DNA from: Dryococelus australis
Taxonomy: Eukaryota; Arthropoda; Insecta; Phasmatodea; Phasmatidae
DNA: 64,000 nucleotides
Direction: 5' to 3'
NCBI GenBank assembly: GCA_029891345.1
Contig: CM056997.1
Location: 217,948,712 to 218,012,711 of the forward strand
Shown here: in pieces, positions 1 through 15,117 of the stretch
Layout of the letters: every line of letters begins with the position of its first letter
Numbering within the stretch: position 1 is the stretch's first letter
The notes under the pieces: model-generated
Databases searched by the model: none
Seen by the model: only the letters and a program-made list of their open reading frames with translations
What the model was told of the DNA's origin: nothing
Made by a program: the position numbers and the translations under genes

Positions 1-110
1 TGTCACGATGCATGTCTCCCTGCATGATTTACCTTCCTTTTTGGCGTAAGGGGTTAGCCGTGAGACGCATTAAAATCCCGCCCTACCCACCGGGCTTCCA
101 CTTAACACTT
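1..110. repeat. Dispersed repeat fragment, copy 1
   Basis: About 75 bp of this stretch (GATGCATG near position 7, then GGCGTAAGGGGTTAGCC and TGAGACGCAT) matches a stretch near 39,765-39,840 in the same orientation, which has the same three blocks in the same order. It is probably part of an interspersed repeat, possibly the edge of a tRNA-derived SINE, but I see no clear A and B boxes. The window starts inside it. No coding potential is evident. Confidence 0.4.
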
Positions 111-890
111 AGTTATAGGGTAGTTAGAAAAAAAATTATTTCAAATTATGAAATATGTAGTAAAAACATAACTTTCTTAAAAATAATTAATAGTTTGTGT
201 GACACGTTTTTAATTAATCGGTTTTTACAAGGATGTTTGTTTCTGCCGAGCCAATATCAAATGCTATTTCATTAAACATAGCACTATGAATATACACAAT
301 ATTTATATGTATATGACATTACCAGTGTGTTTTATTTTCTCTTGAGGATTACACAAATAACATTACTATTGTTAACATAATGGAAATTATTGTGTGATAT
401 TTGTAAAACATTTTAAGGAATACAATTTATAATGCCTTCTCCTAACTGAAAAAAAAAAAAAGCACTTTTTCGTATTCCAAATAAAATCATACAATTAAAA
501 CACTACACGTATCACAATAAAACTATCATTTCTTATGGATTTCAAGTAAATCATCTCTCGAAATACAGGCTAACATAGTTTTAGTCTAACTAGATGTACT
601 AATGCACTGATTTAATATTGAGTAGGGATTGCAGATTTTATAAATGTCACCGCTGATTACTAATAAGGAAGGTGAACGTGCAGTTATTTTTTTACAAGCT
701 GTAATTTGTTCTTGTGACCAACATATTTAACTTTAGGGAGACAAGAGAAATGCAATTTTTGGCTCTAAAAAACCACTTAACTGCAAAGCTGATTGAAACA
801 CATTTTCGAGGCTGTATAGATAGCAGAAATGATATATGTGGCAGTGATAATATATGTGATACATTTTATTCCTGTTCTTAAATATCATCA
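111..890. other. AT-rich non-coding stretch
   Basis: No gene or mobile element is recognisable. The short open frames here have no motif and are what AT-rich sequence gives by chance. Confidence 0.5.
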
Positions 891-894
891 GTTC

Positions 895-1140
895 AAAATA
901 AACGATAGTATCAAAGATGTCGATATAATGGAGGACGCTGATAATTTCAAAAATGCCGATAGTATCGAAGACGCCAATAATATCGAACACGTCAATAATA
1001 CCAAAGAATGCAATAATATCGAAGAATCTAATAATATCGAAGAATCCAATAAAATAGAAAATCCAATAATATGGAAGGCGTCGATAATTCCGAAGAGGCC
1101 AATAATATCGAAGAATCCGTTAATATCACAAAGCATGTGT
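895..1140. repeat. 18-bp minisatellite (AATAATATCGAAGAATCC-like)
   Basis: About 13 diverged units of roughly 18 bp, consensus close to AATAATATCGAAGAATCC, with the cleanest units at 1010-1050. Because 18 is a multiple of three, the array stays open on both strands. On the plus strand it reads as NNIEES hexapeptides within a 107-residue frame. No conserved protein context is visible, so a minisatellite is more likely than a gene, although a low-complexity coding exon cannot be excluded. Confidence 0.65.
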
Positions 1141-1525
1141 TATGAAAGTTAATTTACTGTCTTAATTTAATTTTAACATGAGCTTTAATAAGGGACCAAT
1201 ACATAAGTCTTTGTAAATTTACAAAAAACTTATTTAAAAATTCAATTAATATCCCATTAAAATTTTGACAATGATCAGCCTGGTAGTTCTACGAAATATC
1301 GATTTTTCACTCAGTAAAACAATCTTTGTAGGGAGAGCAAACCTTTTCATAAGCCGTCAAATATTTGTAATTTTACAAAATATCGTGTAAGCACGGTTTC
1401 TCTGATGCTGTTGAAAAGTGTGGCCAGTAACATATTTATTTAGAAGATCATGATAGCATTTCAGAGTCCAGGAAACGTTCTGTACAATAATGACAGGTGA
1501 ATCAGCATTTTTTATTTTTATATTT
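1141..1525. other. AT-rich non-coding stretch
   Basis: No gene, RNA or transposon signature seen. Confidence 0.5.
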
Positions 1526-2005
1526 CAGTGTTTGCAAGGGCAGTAAAAAAGTAGTTCGGTAAACTTCAGAGCTGTTGCTATTGTCTACAACTCTTTTATA
1601 TGTACAAAGATGAACTAGTTCAGTGTTTGCAAGGGCAGTTACAAAGTAGTTCGGTAAACTTCAGAGCTGTTGCCATTGTCTACAACTCTTTTATATGTAC
1701 AAAGATGAACTAGTTCAGTGTTTGCAAGGGCAGTTACAAAGTAGTTCGGTAAACTTCAGAGCTGTTGCCATTGTCTACAACTCTTTTATATGTACAAAGA
1801 TGAACTAGTTCAGTGTTTGCAAGGGCAGTTACAAAGTAGTTCGGTAAACTTCAGAGCTGTTGCCATTATCTACAACTGTTTTATATGTACAAAGATAAAC
1901 TAGTTCAGTGTTTGCAAGTGCAGTTACAAAGTAGTTTGGTAAACTTCAGAGTTGTTGACATTGTCTACAACTGTTTTATATGTACAAAAATAAACTAGTT
2001 CAGTT
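1526..2005. repeat. 95-bp tandem repeat, five units
   Basis: Units start at 1526, 1621, 1716, 1811 and 1906, each beginning CAGTGTTTGCAAG and ending near ACTAGTT. The spacing is exactly 95 bp. The middle units are nearly identical and the last is the most diverged, a common pattern for arrays that grow by unequal exchange in the middle. Since 95 is not a multiple of three, no long frame results. Confidence 0.9.
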
Positions 2006-3337
2006 TTTAACAATATTATTGTAACTGTAACTGAGAGTTAGCAACATCCATCGGAAAATGTTCGCGTTTAGTTTTGACACAGACAACACAGCACACTCAC
2101 AGAACTCTGAGATAATTTTAACTTTCTTTAAATAGTAATGCAAGAGAACGAGATAGATCTATGAGTAAGACGTTTTATGACTAAGATTGTGGTGCAATTA
2201 TTACCGCTCACTCTAAAAAAAATAGTTAGTTAATTTGCCATAATAGAGTTTAGGAATGATACGAACACTAATATGGTAGAGTATTTTCTGTTGTACACAT
2301 GGTAGCTGTCTAGAACTCCATATAATAGCCATGCTAAACAGTTTTGCATTTGTAGACTGTTGTATGGTAACAGTTCCACACTACGTATAAGTTAAAAACC
2401 TCCACTGCAAGCTAGAAAGTTTATCAGATATTTTTTTACAGTGTTCAAGTTTTTAAAACAGCTTTAAAAACAAAAAGGTAATGTTTGTTTCATGAAATCC
2501 ATATTGTAAAGTTACAATTTTGATAGCAACTCAATCACAATTGGTACTGTGGTAAAGAAAAGGAAATAATAGTACAAGTAAATTATTATTGGTCTTGTGG
2601 TTTTGTAAACAAATATTATAATATCACATTACAAGGTAGTACTATGAGAATCCAGTAATTCTATGTGCACACACACAATTTATTCCGCGTATTTCCAAGT
2701 TATTTCTTGTAAAATTTACCTGAGTTTATTTATAAAGCTAACTAAATATAGTTTTGGTCTGTTTAGCAAGTAATTTTCCTTGTTAAATTACAAAAAAAAT
2801 CGTAGAATGTGGATATTACAAATTGCGTGGCTTAATGCAATTTTAAATTAATAGCACGGGAATTACGATGAACGCTGAGAGAACACAAAGTTTCTCAGCA
2901 CAGCTAAGCATATTTAGTTTAAATTAAATTTTCCTTTTCTGCCATTTGTAAATCTAAAACTGGGATGTTAGTTTTACGTTTTAATAAGAAAAAATATTTG
3001 TGGGTTATTTACTAGACGAACTATTTCACTTTATATTAAAAAAGTAATTAGTTTAACTATTTTAAATTCTTAATATTGAACAAGTAAAGGAAAACTGAGT
3101 CTGTGTATCTGAACTTCACATATTGAAAAGAATTAGAACAAAGTTTATTTAGTTTACAGTTGCACGCAAGTATAATTTGTGTAATAAAATATATTAATTG
3201 CAGAACATTTATTTGAAGGCAGAGGCGAAAGCTTGAAGCAGAACGATATGAAGGTGAATAGTTACAAGTAATTGGGAGAAAACATGCACCCATCACGTGT
3301 AGACTGACAGAAATACGCAAAGTATTCGTGACATACA
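2006..3337. other. AT-rich non-coding stretch
   Basis: No recognisable gene or element. The sequence is low-GC with short homopolymer runs only. Confidence 0.5.
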
Positions 3338-6300
3338 GCAAATACTAATGAGGGATACAACTCAGGCAGGAGAACATGTAATAATCCCCAGTGAAGGGAA
3401 TCAAGAGAGGTGGGTTTTCGCACTACTTCTTCCAAACAAAATACTAATGAGGGATAAAACTCAGGAGGAGAACATGTAATAATCAACAGTAAATGGAATC
3501 AAGAGAGGTGGGTTTTCGCACTACTTCTTCCAAACAAAATACTAATGTGGGATAAAATTCAGGTAGGAGAACATGTAATAATCCCCAGTGAAGGGAATCA
3601 AGAGAGGTGGGTTTTCGCACTACTTCTTCCAAACAAAATACTAATGTGGGATAAAATTCAGGTAGGAGAACATGTAATAATCCCCAGTGAAGGGAATCAA
3701 GAGAGGTGGGTTTTCGCACTACTTCTTCCAAACAAAATACTAATGTGGGATAAAATTCAGGTAGGAGAACATGTAATAATCCCCAGTGAAGGGAATCAAG
3801 AGAGGTGGGTTTTCGCACTACTTCTTCCAAACAAAATACTAATGAGGGATAAAACTCAGGTAGGAGAACATGTAATAATCCCCAGTGAAGGGAATCAAGA
3901 GAGGTGGGTTTTCGCACTACTTCTTCCAAACAAAATACTAATGTGGGATATAACTCAGGCAGGAGAACATGTAATAATCCCCAGTGAAGGGAATCAAGAG
4001 AGGTGGGTTTTCGCACTACTTCTTCCAAACAAAATACTAATGAGGGATACAACTCAGGCAGGAGAACATGTAATAATCCCCAGTGAAGGGAATCAAGAGA
4101 GGTGGGTTTTCTCAGTATTTCTTCCAAACAAAATACTAATGAGGGATACAACTCAGGCAGGAGAACATGTAATAATATCCAGTGAAGGGAATCAAGAGAG
4201 GTGGGTTTTCGCACTACTTCTTCCAAACAAAATACTAATGTGGGATAAAATTCAGGTAGGAGAACATGTAATAATCCCCAGTGAAGGGAATCAAGAGAGG
4301 TGGGTTTTCGCACTACTTCTTCCAAACAAAATACTAATGAGGGATAAAACTCAGGAGGAGAACATGTAATAATCAACAGTAAATGGAATCAAGAGAGGTG
4401 GGTTTTCGCACTACTTCTTCCAAACAAAATACTAATGTGGGATAAAATTCAGGTAGGAGAACATGTAATAATCCCCAGTGAAGGGAATCAAGAGAGGTGG
4501 GTTTTCGCACTACTTCTTCCAAACAAAATACTAATGTGGGATAAAATTCAGGTAGGAGAACATGTAATAATCCCCAGTGAAGGGAATCAAGAGAGGTGGG
4601 TTTTCGCACTACTTCTTCCAAACAAAATACTAATGTGGGATAAAATTCAGGTAGGAGAACATGTAATAATCCCCAGTGAAGGGAATCAAGAGAGGTGGGT
4701 TTTCGCACTACTTCTTCCAAACAAAATACTAATGAGGGATAAAACTCAGGTAGGGGAACATGTAATAATCCCCAGTGAAGGGAATCAAGAGAGGTGGGTT
4801 TTCGCACTACTTCTTCCAAACAAAATACTAATGTGGGATATAACTCAGGCAGGAGAACATGTAATAATCCCCAGTGAAGGGAATCAAGAGAGGTGGGTTT
4901 TCGCACTACTTCTTCCAAACAAAATACTAATGAGGGATACAACTCAGGCAGGAGAACATGTAATAATCCTCAGTGAAGGGAATCAAGAGAGGTGGGTTTT
5001 CGCACTACTTCTTCCAAACAAAATACTAATGAGGGATACAACTCAGGCAGGAGAACATGTAATAATCCCCAGTGAAGGGAATCAAGAGAGGTGGGTTTTC
5101 GCACTACTTCTTCCAAACAAAATACTAATGTGGGATAAAATTCAGGTAGGAGAACATGTAATAATCCCCAGTGAAGGGAATCAAGAGAGGTGGGTTTTCG
5201 CACTACTTCTTCCAAACAAAATACTAATGAGGGATACAACTCAGGCAGGAGAACATGTAATAATCCTCAGTGAAGGGAATCAAGAGAGGTGGGTTTTCGC
5301 ACTACTTCTTCCAAACAAAATACTAATGTGGGATAAAATTCAGGTAGGAGAACATGTAATAATCCCCAGTGAAGGGAATCAAGAGAGGTGGGTTTTCGCA
5401 CTACTTCTTCCAAACAAAATACTAATGTGGGATACAACTCAGGCAGGAGAACATGTAATAATCCCCAGTGAAGGGAATCAAGAGAGGTGGGTTTTCGCAC
5501 TACTTCTTCCAAACAAAATACTAATGAGGGATAAAACTCAGGAGGAGAACATGTAATAATCAACAGTAAATGGAATCAAGAGAGGTGGGTTTTCGCACTA
5601 CTTCTTCCAAACAAAATACTAATGAGGGATACAACTCAGGAAGGAGAACATGTAATAATCCCCAGTGAAGGGAATCAAGAGAGGTGGGTTTTCGCACTAC
5701 TTCTTCCAAACAAAATACTAATGAGGGATACAACTCAGGCAGGAGAACATGTAATAATCCTCAGTGAAGGGAATCAAGAGAGGTGGGTTTTCGCACTACT
5801 TCTTCCAAACAAAATACTAATGTGGGATAAATTCAGGTAGGAGAACATGTAATAATCCCCAGTGAAGGGAATCAAGAGAGGTGGGTTTTCGCACTACTTC
5901 TTCCAAACAAAATACTAATGTGGGATAAAATTCAGGTAGGAGAACATGTAATAATCCCCAGTGAAGGGAATCAAGAGAGGTGGGTTTTCGCACTACTTCT
6001 TCCAAACAAAATACTAATGTGGGATAAAATTCAGGTAGGAGAACATGTAATAATCCCCAGTGAAGGGAATCAAGAGAGGTGGGTTTTCGCACTACTTCTT
6101 CCAAACAAAATACTAATGTGGGATACAACTCAGGCAGGAGAACATGTAATAATCCCCAGTGAAGGGAATCAAGAGAGGTGGGTTTTCGCACTACTTCTTC
6201 CAAACAAAATACTAATGAGGGATAAAACTCAGGAGGAGAACATGTAATAATCAACAGTAAATGGAATCAAGAGAGGTGGGTTTTCGCACTACTTCTTCCA

Positions 6301-7592
6301 AACAAAATACTAATGAGGGATACAACTCAGGAAGGAGAACATGTAATAATCCCAGTGAAGGGAATCAAGAGAGTTGGGTTTTCGCACTACTTCTTCCAAA
6401 CAAAATACTAATGAGGGATACAACTCAGGCAGGAGAACATGTAATAATCCTCAGTGAAGGGAATCAAGAGAGGTGGGTTTTCGCACTACTTCTTCCAAAC
6501 AAAATACTAATGTGGGATAAAATTCAGGTAGGAGAACATGTAATAATCCCCAGTGAAGGGAATCAAGAGAGGTGGGTTTTCGCACTACTTCTTCCAAACA
6601 AAATACTAATGTGGGATACAACTCAGGCAGGAGAACATGTAATAATCCCCAGTGAAGGGAATCAAGAGAGGTGGGTTTTCGCACTACTTCTTCCAAACAA
6701 AATACTAATGAGGGATACAATTCAGGCAGGAGAACATGTAATAATCCTCAGTGAAGGGAATCAAGAGAGGTGGGTTTTCGCACTACTTCTTCCAAACAAA
6801 ATACTAATGAGGGATAAAATTCAGGTAGGAGAACATGTAATAATCCCCAGTGAAGGGAATCAAGAGAGGTGGGTTTTCGCACTACTTCTTCCAAACAAAA
6901 TACTAATGTGGGATAAAATTCAGGTAGGAGAACATGTAATAATCCCCAGTGAAGGGAATCAAGAGAGGTGGGTTTTCGCACTACTTCTTCCAATCAAAAT
7001 ACTAATGAGTAATACAACTCAGGCAGGAGAACATGTAATAATCCCCAGTGAAGGGAATCAAGAGAGGTGGGTTTTCGCACTACTTCTTCCAAACAAAATA
7101 CTAATGAGGGATAAAACTCAGGCAGGAGAACATGTAATAATCCCCAGTGAAGGGAATCAAGAGAGGTGGGTTTTCGCACTACTTCTTCCAAACAAAATAC
7201 TAATGAGGGATACAACTCAGGCAGGAGAACATGTAATAATCCCCAGTGAAGGGAAACAAGAGAGGTGGGTTTTCTCAGTATTTCTTCCAAACAAAATACT
7301 AATGAGGGATACAACTCAGGCAGGAGAACATATAATAATCCTCAGTGAAGGGAATCAAGAGAGGTGGGTTTTCTCAGTACTTCTTCCAAACAAAATACTA
7401 ATGAGGGTTACAACTCAATCAGGAGAACATGTAATAATCCCCAGTGAAGGGAATCAAGAGATGTGGGTTTTCGCACTACTTCTTCCAAACAAAATACTAA
7501 TGAGGGATACAACTCAGGCAGGAGAACATGTAATAATCCCCAGTGAAGGGAATCAAGAGAGGTGGGTTTTCGCACTACTTCTTCCAAACAAA
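3338..7592. repeat. 99-bp satellite array, about 43 units, with higher-order structure
   Basis: Head-to-tail 99-bp units, each with GGTGGGTTTTCGCACTAC and CAAACAAAATACTAATG. Monomer types differ at a few fixed sites (TGGGATAAAATTCAGG against AGGGATACAACTCAGG). A marked 98-bp variant (CTCAGGAGGAGAAC, then AATCAACAGTAAATGG) occurs at 3451, 4341, 5528 and 6219, so the blocks between markers are 9, 12 and 7 monomers. Monomer order in the first block repeats in the second, so whole blocks were copied. Both strands stay open for up to 451 codons because 99 is divisible by three. Recurrent changes between monomers alter the would-be amino acids (K/T, I/T, V/A, W/R, P/L), which argues against a protein gene. 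Confidence 0.93.
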
Positions 7593-7844
7593 CAGTGTGT
7601 TTCTTCAGTAATGTGAAAACTACTTTGAGTGAAAGCAAACAACTTTGTAGTTACGTCGTCTGAGTAACCCATCAGAGCTGCAGGAAATACTCCTCCACAT
7701 CAGAGCTACTCATATGACAACGGTAAAGGAGGTCACGAACGTGAGGTACGATAGGTAGTGTGTCCATAACAGTGTGTTTCTTCAGTAATGTGAAAACTAC
7801 TTTGAGTGAAAGCAAACATCTTAGTAGTTACGTTATCGTAGATA
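7593..7844. repeat. Direct repeat pair flanking the 99-bp array
   Basis: A block of about 75 bp starting CAGTGTGTTTCTTCAGTAA at 7593 returns at 7770, a 177-bp offset. The first copy is fused directly to the last 99-bp monomer. The blocks share GTGAAAACTACTTTGAGTG and then drift apart. This may be the remains of the sequence that bordered the original satellite locus. Confidence 0.8.
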
Positions 7845-10094
<2,250 letters not shown>

Positions 10095-10877
10095 GGCACC
10101 GGAAACTTGATTGACGGTTTCCGAATCGTTGTTATTGCGTTATTTTTACAAAAGCTTAACAAAGCATCAAAACACAACCCGACTTTTGGATGTTCGCCTT
10201 CTAATATGCCAGTCACCAAATAAACCCGCAAGGGATTCATTTTTAATTTGATATTCCACTCTCATGTGTGTAACATTGATCTGACAGTCCCAACTGAAAA
10301 CACAGAAAGCTCCTCTGCAATGGACATTGACTTACGGGCAGTTACTGGTGTATGAAGATTGGAGCACATTATTCTCACCTTGAGCAATTTTTTGCGTGAT
10401 TATGAGTTCCATGTATGCAAGCGGATATGTATTCTAAAATCCACGACACGATATGCGTTGCGATGGGAGAAAGCAGCTACCGAAAAAGTGAGAGAGGCTG
10501 TACAGGAAGAGGCAGCCATTGCTGTAACTAATGGTGAAGTAGATGAGCAAGGGATTCTTCTGCTGACAGTTGTAGCCGATAGCAGCTGGTCTAAACGGCC
10601 ATACAAAACGAAGTATGATGCACTGCCTGGTGTTATCTGCAATTGTTGGCTACCACACGAGAAAATGCCCTTTTTTACGTGAGTGTTAAATAAATATTGC
10701 TGTGTTTGTGCAAGGGCGAATGATGTAAAGGACATTACTTCACATGCTTGTTACAAAATCCATGAAGGTAGCTCAAGCAGTATGGAAGCCAGCATTATAT
10801 TTGAGGGTTTCAAAAGAAGTGAAGTTGCTTAAAATATCAAGCACGCTAAAATTATTGTTGATGGAAAAAGCAGTGTG
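10095..10877 (+). pseudogene. Mutator-like transposase / YqaJ nuclease gene, 5' half (split by insertion)
   Basis: N-terminal and central part of an arthropod-type protein that, from memory, joins a Mutator-like transposase domain to a C-terminal YqaJ-type nuclease. Recognisable blocks in order are HNPTFGC near 10,160, the NGEVDE...LLTVVADSSWSKR block (10,535-10,600; usual form VADG-WSKRSY), NKYCCVCARA (10,690-10,720), SSSSMEA and DGKSSV at 10,857-10,877. The frame is decayed: a stop near 10,215, a frame switch between about 10,350 and 10,460, then in-frame stops at 10,680 and 10,830. The gene breaks off at DGKSSV, exactly where the 24.4-kb element begins, and resumes at 35,326. It was probably a transposon's own gene, not a host gene. 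I did not find its terminal repeats. Confidence 0.75.
10872..10877. repeat. Target-site duplication AGTGTG, left copy
   Basis: The six bases AGTGTG before the element's AGTAGTGGGAG terminus are repeated exactly after its far end, at 35,320-35,325. They encode Ser-Val of the interrupted transposase in both places. Six-base duplications are the Polinton norm; Mutator-like elements usually make 8-11. Confidence 0.85.
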
Positions 10878-11599
10878 AGTAGTGGGAGTATGCCGGTTCG
10901 AGACAAAAGCGAGGGACGATGTCCAGGACAATCTCGAAACAATAACCCCAATCATAGTTCCATAAGATTGACATGGGAAGAGTTTCATCTCACTTAGAAT
11001 AACTCCTTAAATTCCGTCACCGCAACACATTCTTCGCAGTAAGCACCACACTATCCACAATCGCTCCAAAATCGTTCCATAGCTCCAGTATAGTGCCATA
11101 AGATTAAACGTGGAAGGGCTTCATCTCACTTGCTCCACATCCACATCCATATCCACATACACATCCACAATCGACTCTCCATGTTCCAACCCCACCCTCC
11201 CCTCTGCTATTCTGTAATTGCATTAACCAATTCCCCAAATGCCTCGCCCATACACTCCTTCCCAGCGAGGTAGGGTGTATTCAATTATGTAAATACTTGC
11301 TTCTTAGGCAGAAATTATGTCATCATTGGTCGCCAGCTTACTTGTAGAGTTGCTCGCTAGATGGCGCACAGTTTCAATCAATTGAACTCTGTTCGAGTAT
11401 TAGCATAAGCTGCTAGATAGCGCTGGTGTCTCTTGATGTCATCATAGCTTACTAGGTAGTACACATGTTCTCGCAATGGCTGCTAGATGGACTCTCAGTC
11501 GCTCACCCTCCACATACATTGTATTGCTTAATGCTATTATCTGTTACTATGAGCATACTGTAATACATTATAATAATCTTTGCATGCTGATGGACTTGT

Positions 11600-11665
11600 A
11601 CCGGGGAACCCCTAGGTCGGCAGATTAATAAAACTTTCTTCGATCTGAGCCACCGAAACATAAAT
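11600..11665 (-). other. tRNA-like sequence in left arm
   Basis: Read on the minus strand this gives TGGCTCAGAT and later GGTACAAGTCC, resembling a D arm followed by a T-loop (B box). The right arm holds the counterpart at 34,365-34,435 with GTTCAAGTCC. The central part cannot form a convincing anticodon arm, so it is a tRNA-derived relic and not a tRNA gene. Confidence 0.4.
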
Positions 11666-12200
11666 CGAAATGAAAATATAAATAAGAATATAAAAATGTA
11701 ACACCTACATAATCATACATCGAAAAGAAATTTATAGTATATATAACATGATTGAACAATCTATTAGTTAAAATGGATTATATTTTTAAGTTAGGTATTT
11801 AAATAACATTTATGTATTTAGCACTTTAAAATTTTCAAAAATAAATGTATGGAGCGGTATGTATATATACTCATATATAAAGGATGTTTCGTATATGGTT
11901 TCACAATAGGCAAATATTCAAAATATAATTTTGTATAGAAGATTTATGTGTTAAAATTAAAAATATATTTCTTAATTTTTTACAAAATAAACACCACTGA
12001 GCGACATACCAAAAGAATCGCATTTTTTTTTAGCCAGATATGAAATATTTCGTCAGAAGAAATTATTATGTGACAATTACCTTCGCCAGTTAGAAATTTA
12101 GTAAACATAGAAGATATCTTTTTTATTTTTAAATTAATTATGTAACCACTCCGAGCATCAAATACTACACACCACTTACCTTACTACAGGACATTTTTAT

Positions 12201-12254
12201 CTCATACCCTTTCTGACAAGGTCAACTAAGCATTTAAGCCCTTTCAATAACATA
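12201..12254 (-). other. Short conserved leader-like motif, left arm
   Basis: On the minus strand the stretch AAAGGGCTTAAATGCTTAG followed by TTGACCTTGT resembles 33,749-33,797 in the right arm and the start of the polymerase-remnant frame at 62,690. The shared pattern is AAAGGGCTTAAA, a short spacer, then TTGACCTTG. This links the element to Polinton-related sequence in the same window. Confidence 0.55.
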
Positions 12255-12309
12255 GTCATTAACTCACCAATAACATACTCATCAAGGACATATTTAGCAA
12301 CATAATATT

Positions 12310-12890
12310 ATTTTCTTTCCGATTTTAAACAAATTTTATTAGTGACTTGAGTAGGTGCTAGGCTAACATAATTAATATTAATTTTGGATTTGGGTGAAAT
12401 CCTTGGTCAGGCCATGTAATATTTTTTCATTTCAGAATATAACCAAAAGTAATTAGTAATTTTTGTGGGTGCTAGGCTTACATAAAGTACGTTAATTTTG
12501 TATTCGGGCTCGAGTCTTCAGAGCATATAATATTATTTCATTTCCAATTTTAAGCAATTTTATTTACAAGTTGGATAGGTGATAGGCTTACTTAGAGTAA
12601 TGTTTATTTCGCATTATGGATTTCAAGCTTCGGTCAGAATACCTATTAATATTTTATATCCGAACTTAATAAAAATTTATTTTTGTTTAATGTTCCTGCT
12701 TAGAGCAAGTAATGTAATGCTGTTTTTGGATTTGGGTTCGATTCATGGGCAGAACATATGTAATCCTTATTTTAATTTTGAAGTTAAAACAATTTATCTT
12801 TGATTTGTATTCCTGTTTGTTGTAATTAATGTTATGCTATTTTTGGATTTCCTAGATCGATTCCCAGGCGACTCACAAAACATTAAAAAA
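12310..12890 (+). repeat. tRNA-like ~115-bp tandem units, left arm, about five
   Basis: Each unit carries a GGTGCTAGGCTTAC block (12,354; 12,468; 12,588 in altered form) and then GGGTTCGATTC (clear at about 12,737), the pattern of a pol III A-box region and B box at tRNA-like spacing. Units are strongly diverged. The right arm has the same units in inverted orientation, expanded to about nineteen. Confidence 0.7.
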
Positions 12891-12983
12891 AAATTATTTT
12901 TTTTGGAAAATCATTTTTACATATTCACTTAGGCTCGCTGTCTATCATATTACCTGCTCGGTGTCTTATGCTTTACTAACGTG

Positions 12984-13178
12984 TTACATGTTCGATGCCA
13001 ACTGTTGAAGGTTAAGGATGGAGGATGGAATGCAGTTATATGATGTAATCGGATGATGATGTAATTGTGTAATTAACTTTATCGTGCAACTCCATTCCTG
13101 CATAAATATGCAAAGAATATTTACCAGGTATGCAAGTAAACACATTAATAATAAAGAACTAAAAATCCACCAAAGCAA
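12984..13178 (-). CDS. Small hydrophobic frame conserved in both arms, left copy (unproven)
   Basis: A 64-codon frame that begins with TTG, so a true start is not shown. It contains a hydrophobic stretch (LLLMCLLAYLVNILCIF, residues 9-25) that could span a membrane, then a polar tail. The right-arm copy has the same length with no indel. By eye about 18 of 195 bases differ, and roughly one third of these are silent, only weak evidence for selection. It may simply be a chance frame in a conserved piece of the element. Confidence 0.25.
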   Translation of the reverse strand: MLWWIFSSLLLMCLLAYLVNILCIFMQEWSCTIKLITQLHHHPITSYNCIPSSILNLQQLASNM

Positions 13179-13498
13179 TATATCCTCTCAGCAAAACAGC
13201 CAAACTTCTATTGTCATTTACCTTTTCATTTGATTCAGAATTTGTAATTAGTATTAATATTATTAGGGGTGGAAGGTATAACACTTATACTATGCTAGCA
13301 TGCAATATACACACTTATAAAGTATGCACATCATATGTAGAGAGACATACATCTACTCCCAAGGAACGACAGATCAAGACTGAAGCTGTACTGAAAACAT
13401 GTTGTCCTTAGGATATTTTGAAGAGAGAACAGTTCCTGATTTATTCCTGTCAGGTCAACGAACCCTTACAGGAAAAACAGTCGTGTATGCGGTTTCAA

Positions 13499-13563
13499 CA
13501 TATACCAACACCCATACAAACACACAGTATAACACAAACACACACATACACACACTCACACAA
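13499..13563. repeat. CA-rich microsatellite-like tract, left arm
   Basis: Imperfect ACACAC/CATACA repeats. The right arm has the matching GT-rich tract at about 28,520-28,562, so it predates or was carried with the arms. Confidence 0.75.
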
Positions 13564-13799
13564 CTCATTTGCGCATACCATACCACGCAATTGAAAAACC
13601 CCATACTATCAAACTTCACAAGCAAAACTAATTATTTTACAACTATATCAACATATCACACAACACAAATGAACACATCTCCATCACCTGTCTTCCAATA
13701 CGCACTATCACGCATATTTAATTTGGAGTATAATGATATACAAAAAAAAACTTTTCCAAGTTTCCATTTTCTAAGTTATTATATAACATAATGTATAAC

Positions 13800-15117
13800 C
13801 AAATTATAATCCAAATAAAACACTCGCCACACTCAAATCGCACTATCCCATACTACAGCATTCAAAACATGTTTATTACATAACAACTCCACAATCATAG
13901 TATGATTGTTAAAATCTGCTCTTTTTAAAAGTTGATTCGATCCTTCTATAACACTTAGATCTCATCTGCGTAGCAAGTATTTACACAATTAAATCTTCTT
14001 TCATCTCACAGGAAACTCGAGAGTTGTTTAAATATAACTGTATTTATGTTCATCTAAAAACGTCAAAATTCAAGCAAACATACTGATTTAGTCAATACTT
14101 CAACCTAAAAGAAGGTATGTACAGTTATAGTAATATATTCTTTGTCTCACATGCCAACGAGATAAATACGCGTAAATGAATTACTATATGCGATATTTGT
14201 TAAAGCACATTCATCTTAAACATTAAATATATAATATTTATGTAACATGTAATCTATAATTAAGTCAAAAATATGGTAATTTAATGTAGTATAATAACAC
14301 ATGCGCTAATAACTTATTACACAACAAATATTGACTTTAAATAATGCAAGTCGATGCATTACCTAACATGCCCTATCATAACCAAAGGCATTTTAATAGT
14401 TTTAATTTTTCTAAGAAGACCGTCTTGTGAATGGCTAACTAATTATCGCAAACTTCGGAATAACACTATGTTTACTTGTTAATTATGCAGCTTAATATTT
14501 TGAGAAACTTTAAAAAATGGTATCGATCATGATAGGTGAGGCTTACATCGGGTGATTTGAGCACAATGTTATCAATCAAGAGTAAAATATGTATGTTCCG
14601 ATAAAAAAAACATATTTAGCGAGAATATTTAGTTTACATATAAGTACTATAAACATAGTGGTTAAAGAACCTTACAGGATAAGCATATATTTATTATAAT
14701 TGCGTAGCAAGTAATTTAATCAATATATTGGCGAATATCGAAATGAAAGTAGTAAGGAAGCAACGAGATGAAACGAAATACCCACCGACAAATGGAAAAA
14801 AAAAAAAAAAAAAAAAACAAGAAACAAATACAACTATATATTTGAGACCATACTCATTGCTTCATTGCAAGTCGAACTAACTTTTTGGCACTATTATTTA
14901 CATATTGAATAACTGACGTGATGAATTTCACTCTAAGTACCATAACCAATGCTAACATTCAACTAACATATGTGTGATTGATTCTATGCATAACGTATAT
15001 AAATGACGTCTTGTAATACACTACACAACAAACACCTAAATAATATACCTTTCCATTAACTATTTCACTCGATATTGAACTCCCATACAGCATTCATCAT
15101 CTCTCTACACCAATCTT
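13800..15117. other. AT-rich inner part of left arm
   Basis: No gene seen. It pairs with about 27,100-28,480 on the right: for example CTTCGGAATAACACTATG here near 14,455 matches the inverse near 27,600-27,640. A run of 22 A lies at 14,796-14,817. Confidence 0.6.

Noticed and set aside
3483-7616. Long open frames (up to 451 codons) on both strands of the 99-bp array
   Set aside because: They exist because 99 is divisible by three. Monomer differences change amino acids freely and no start or domain is credible.
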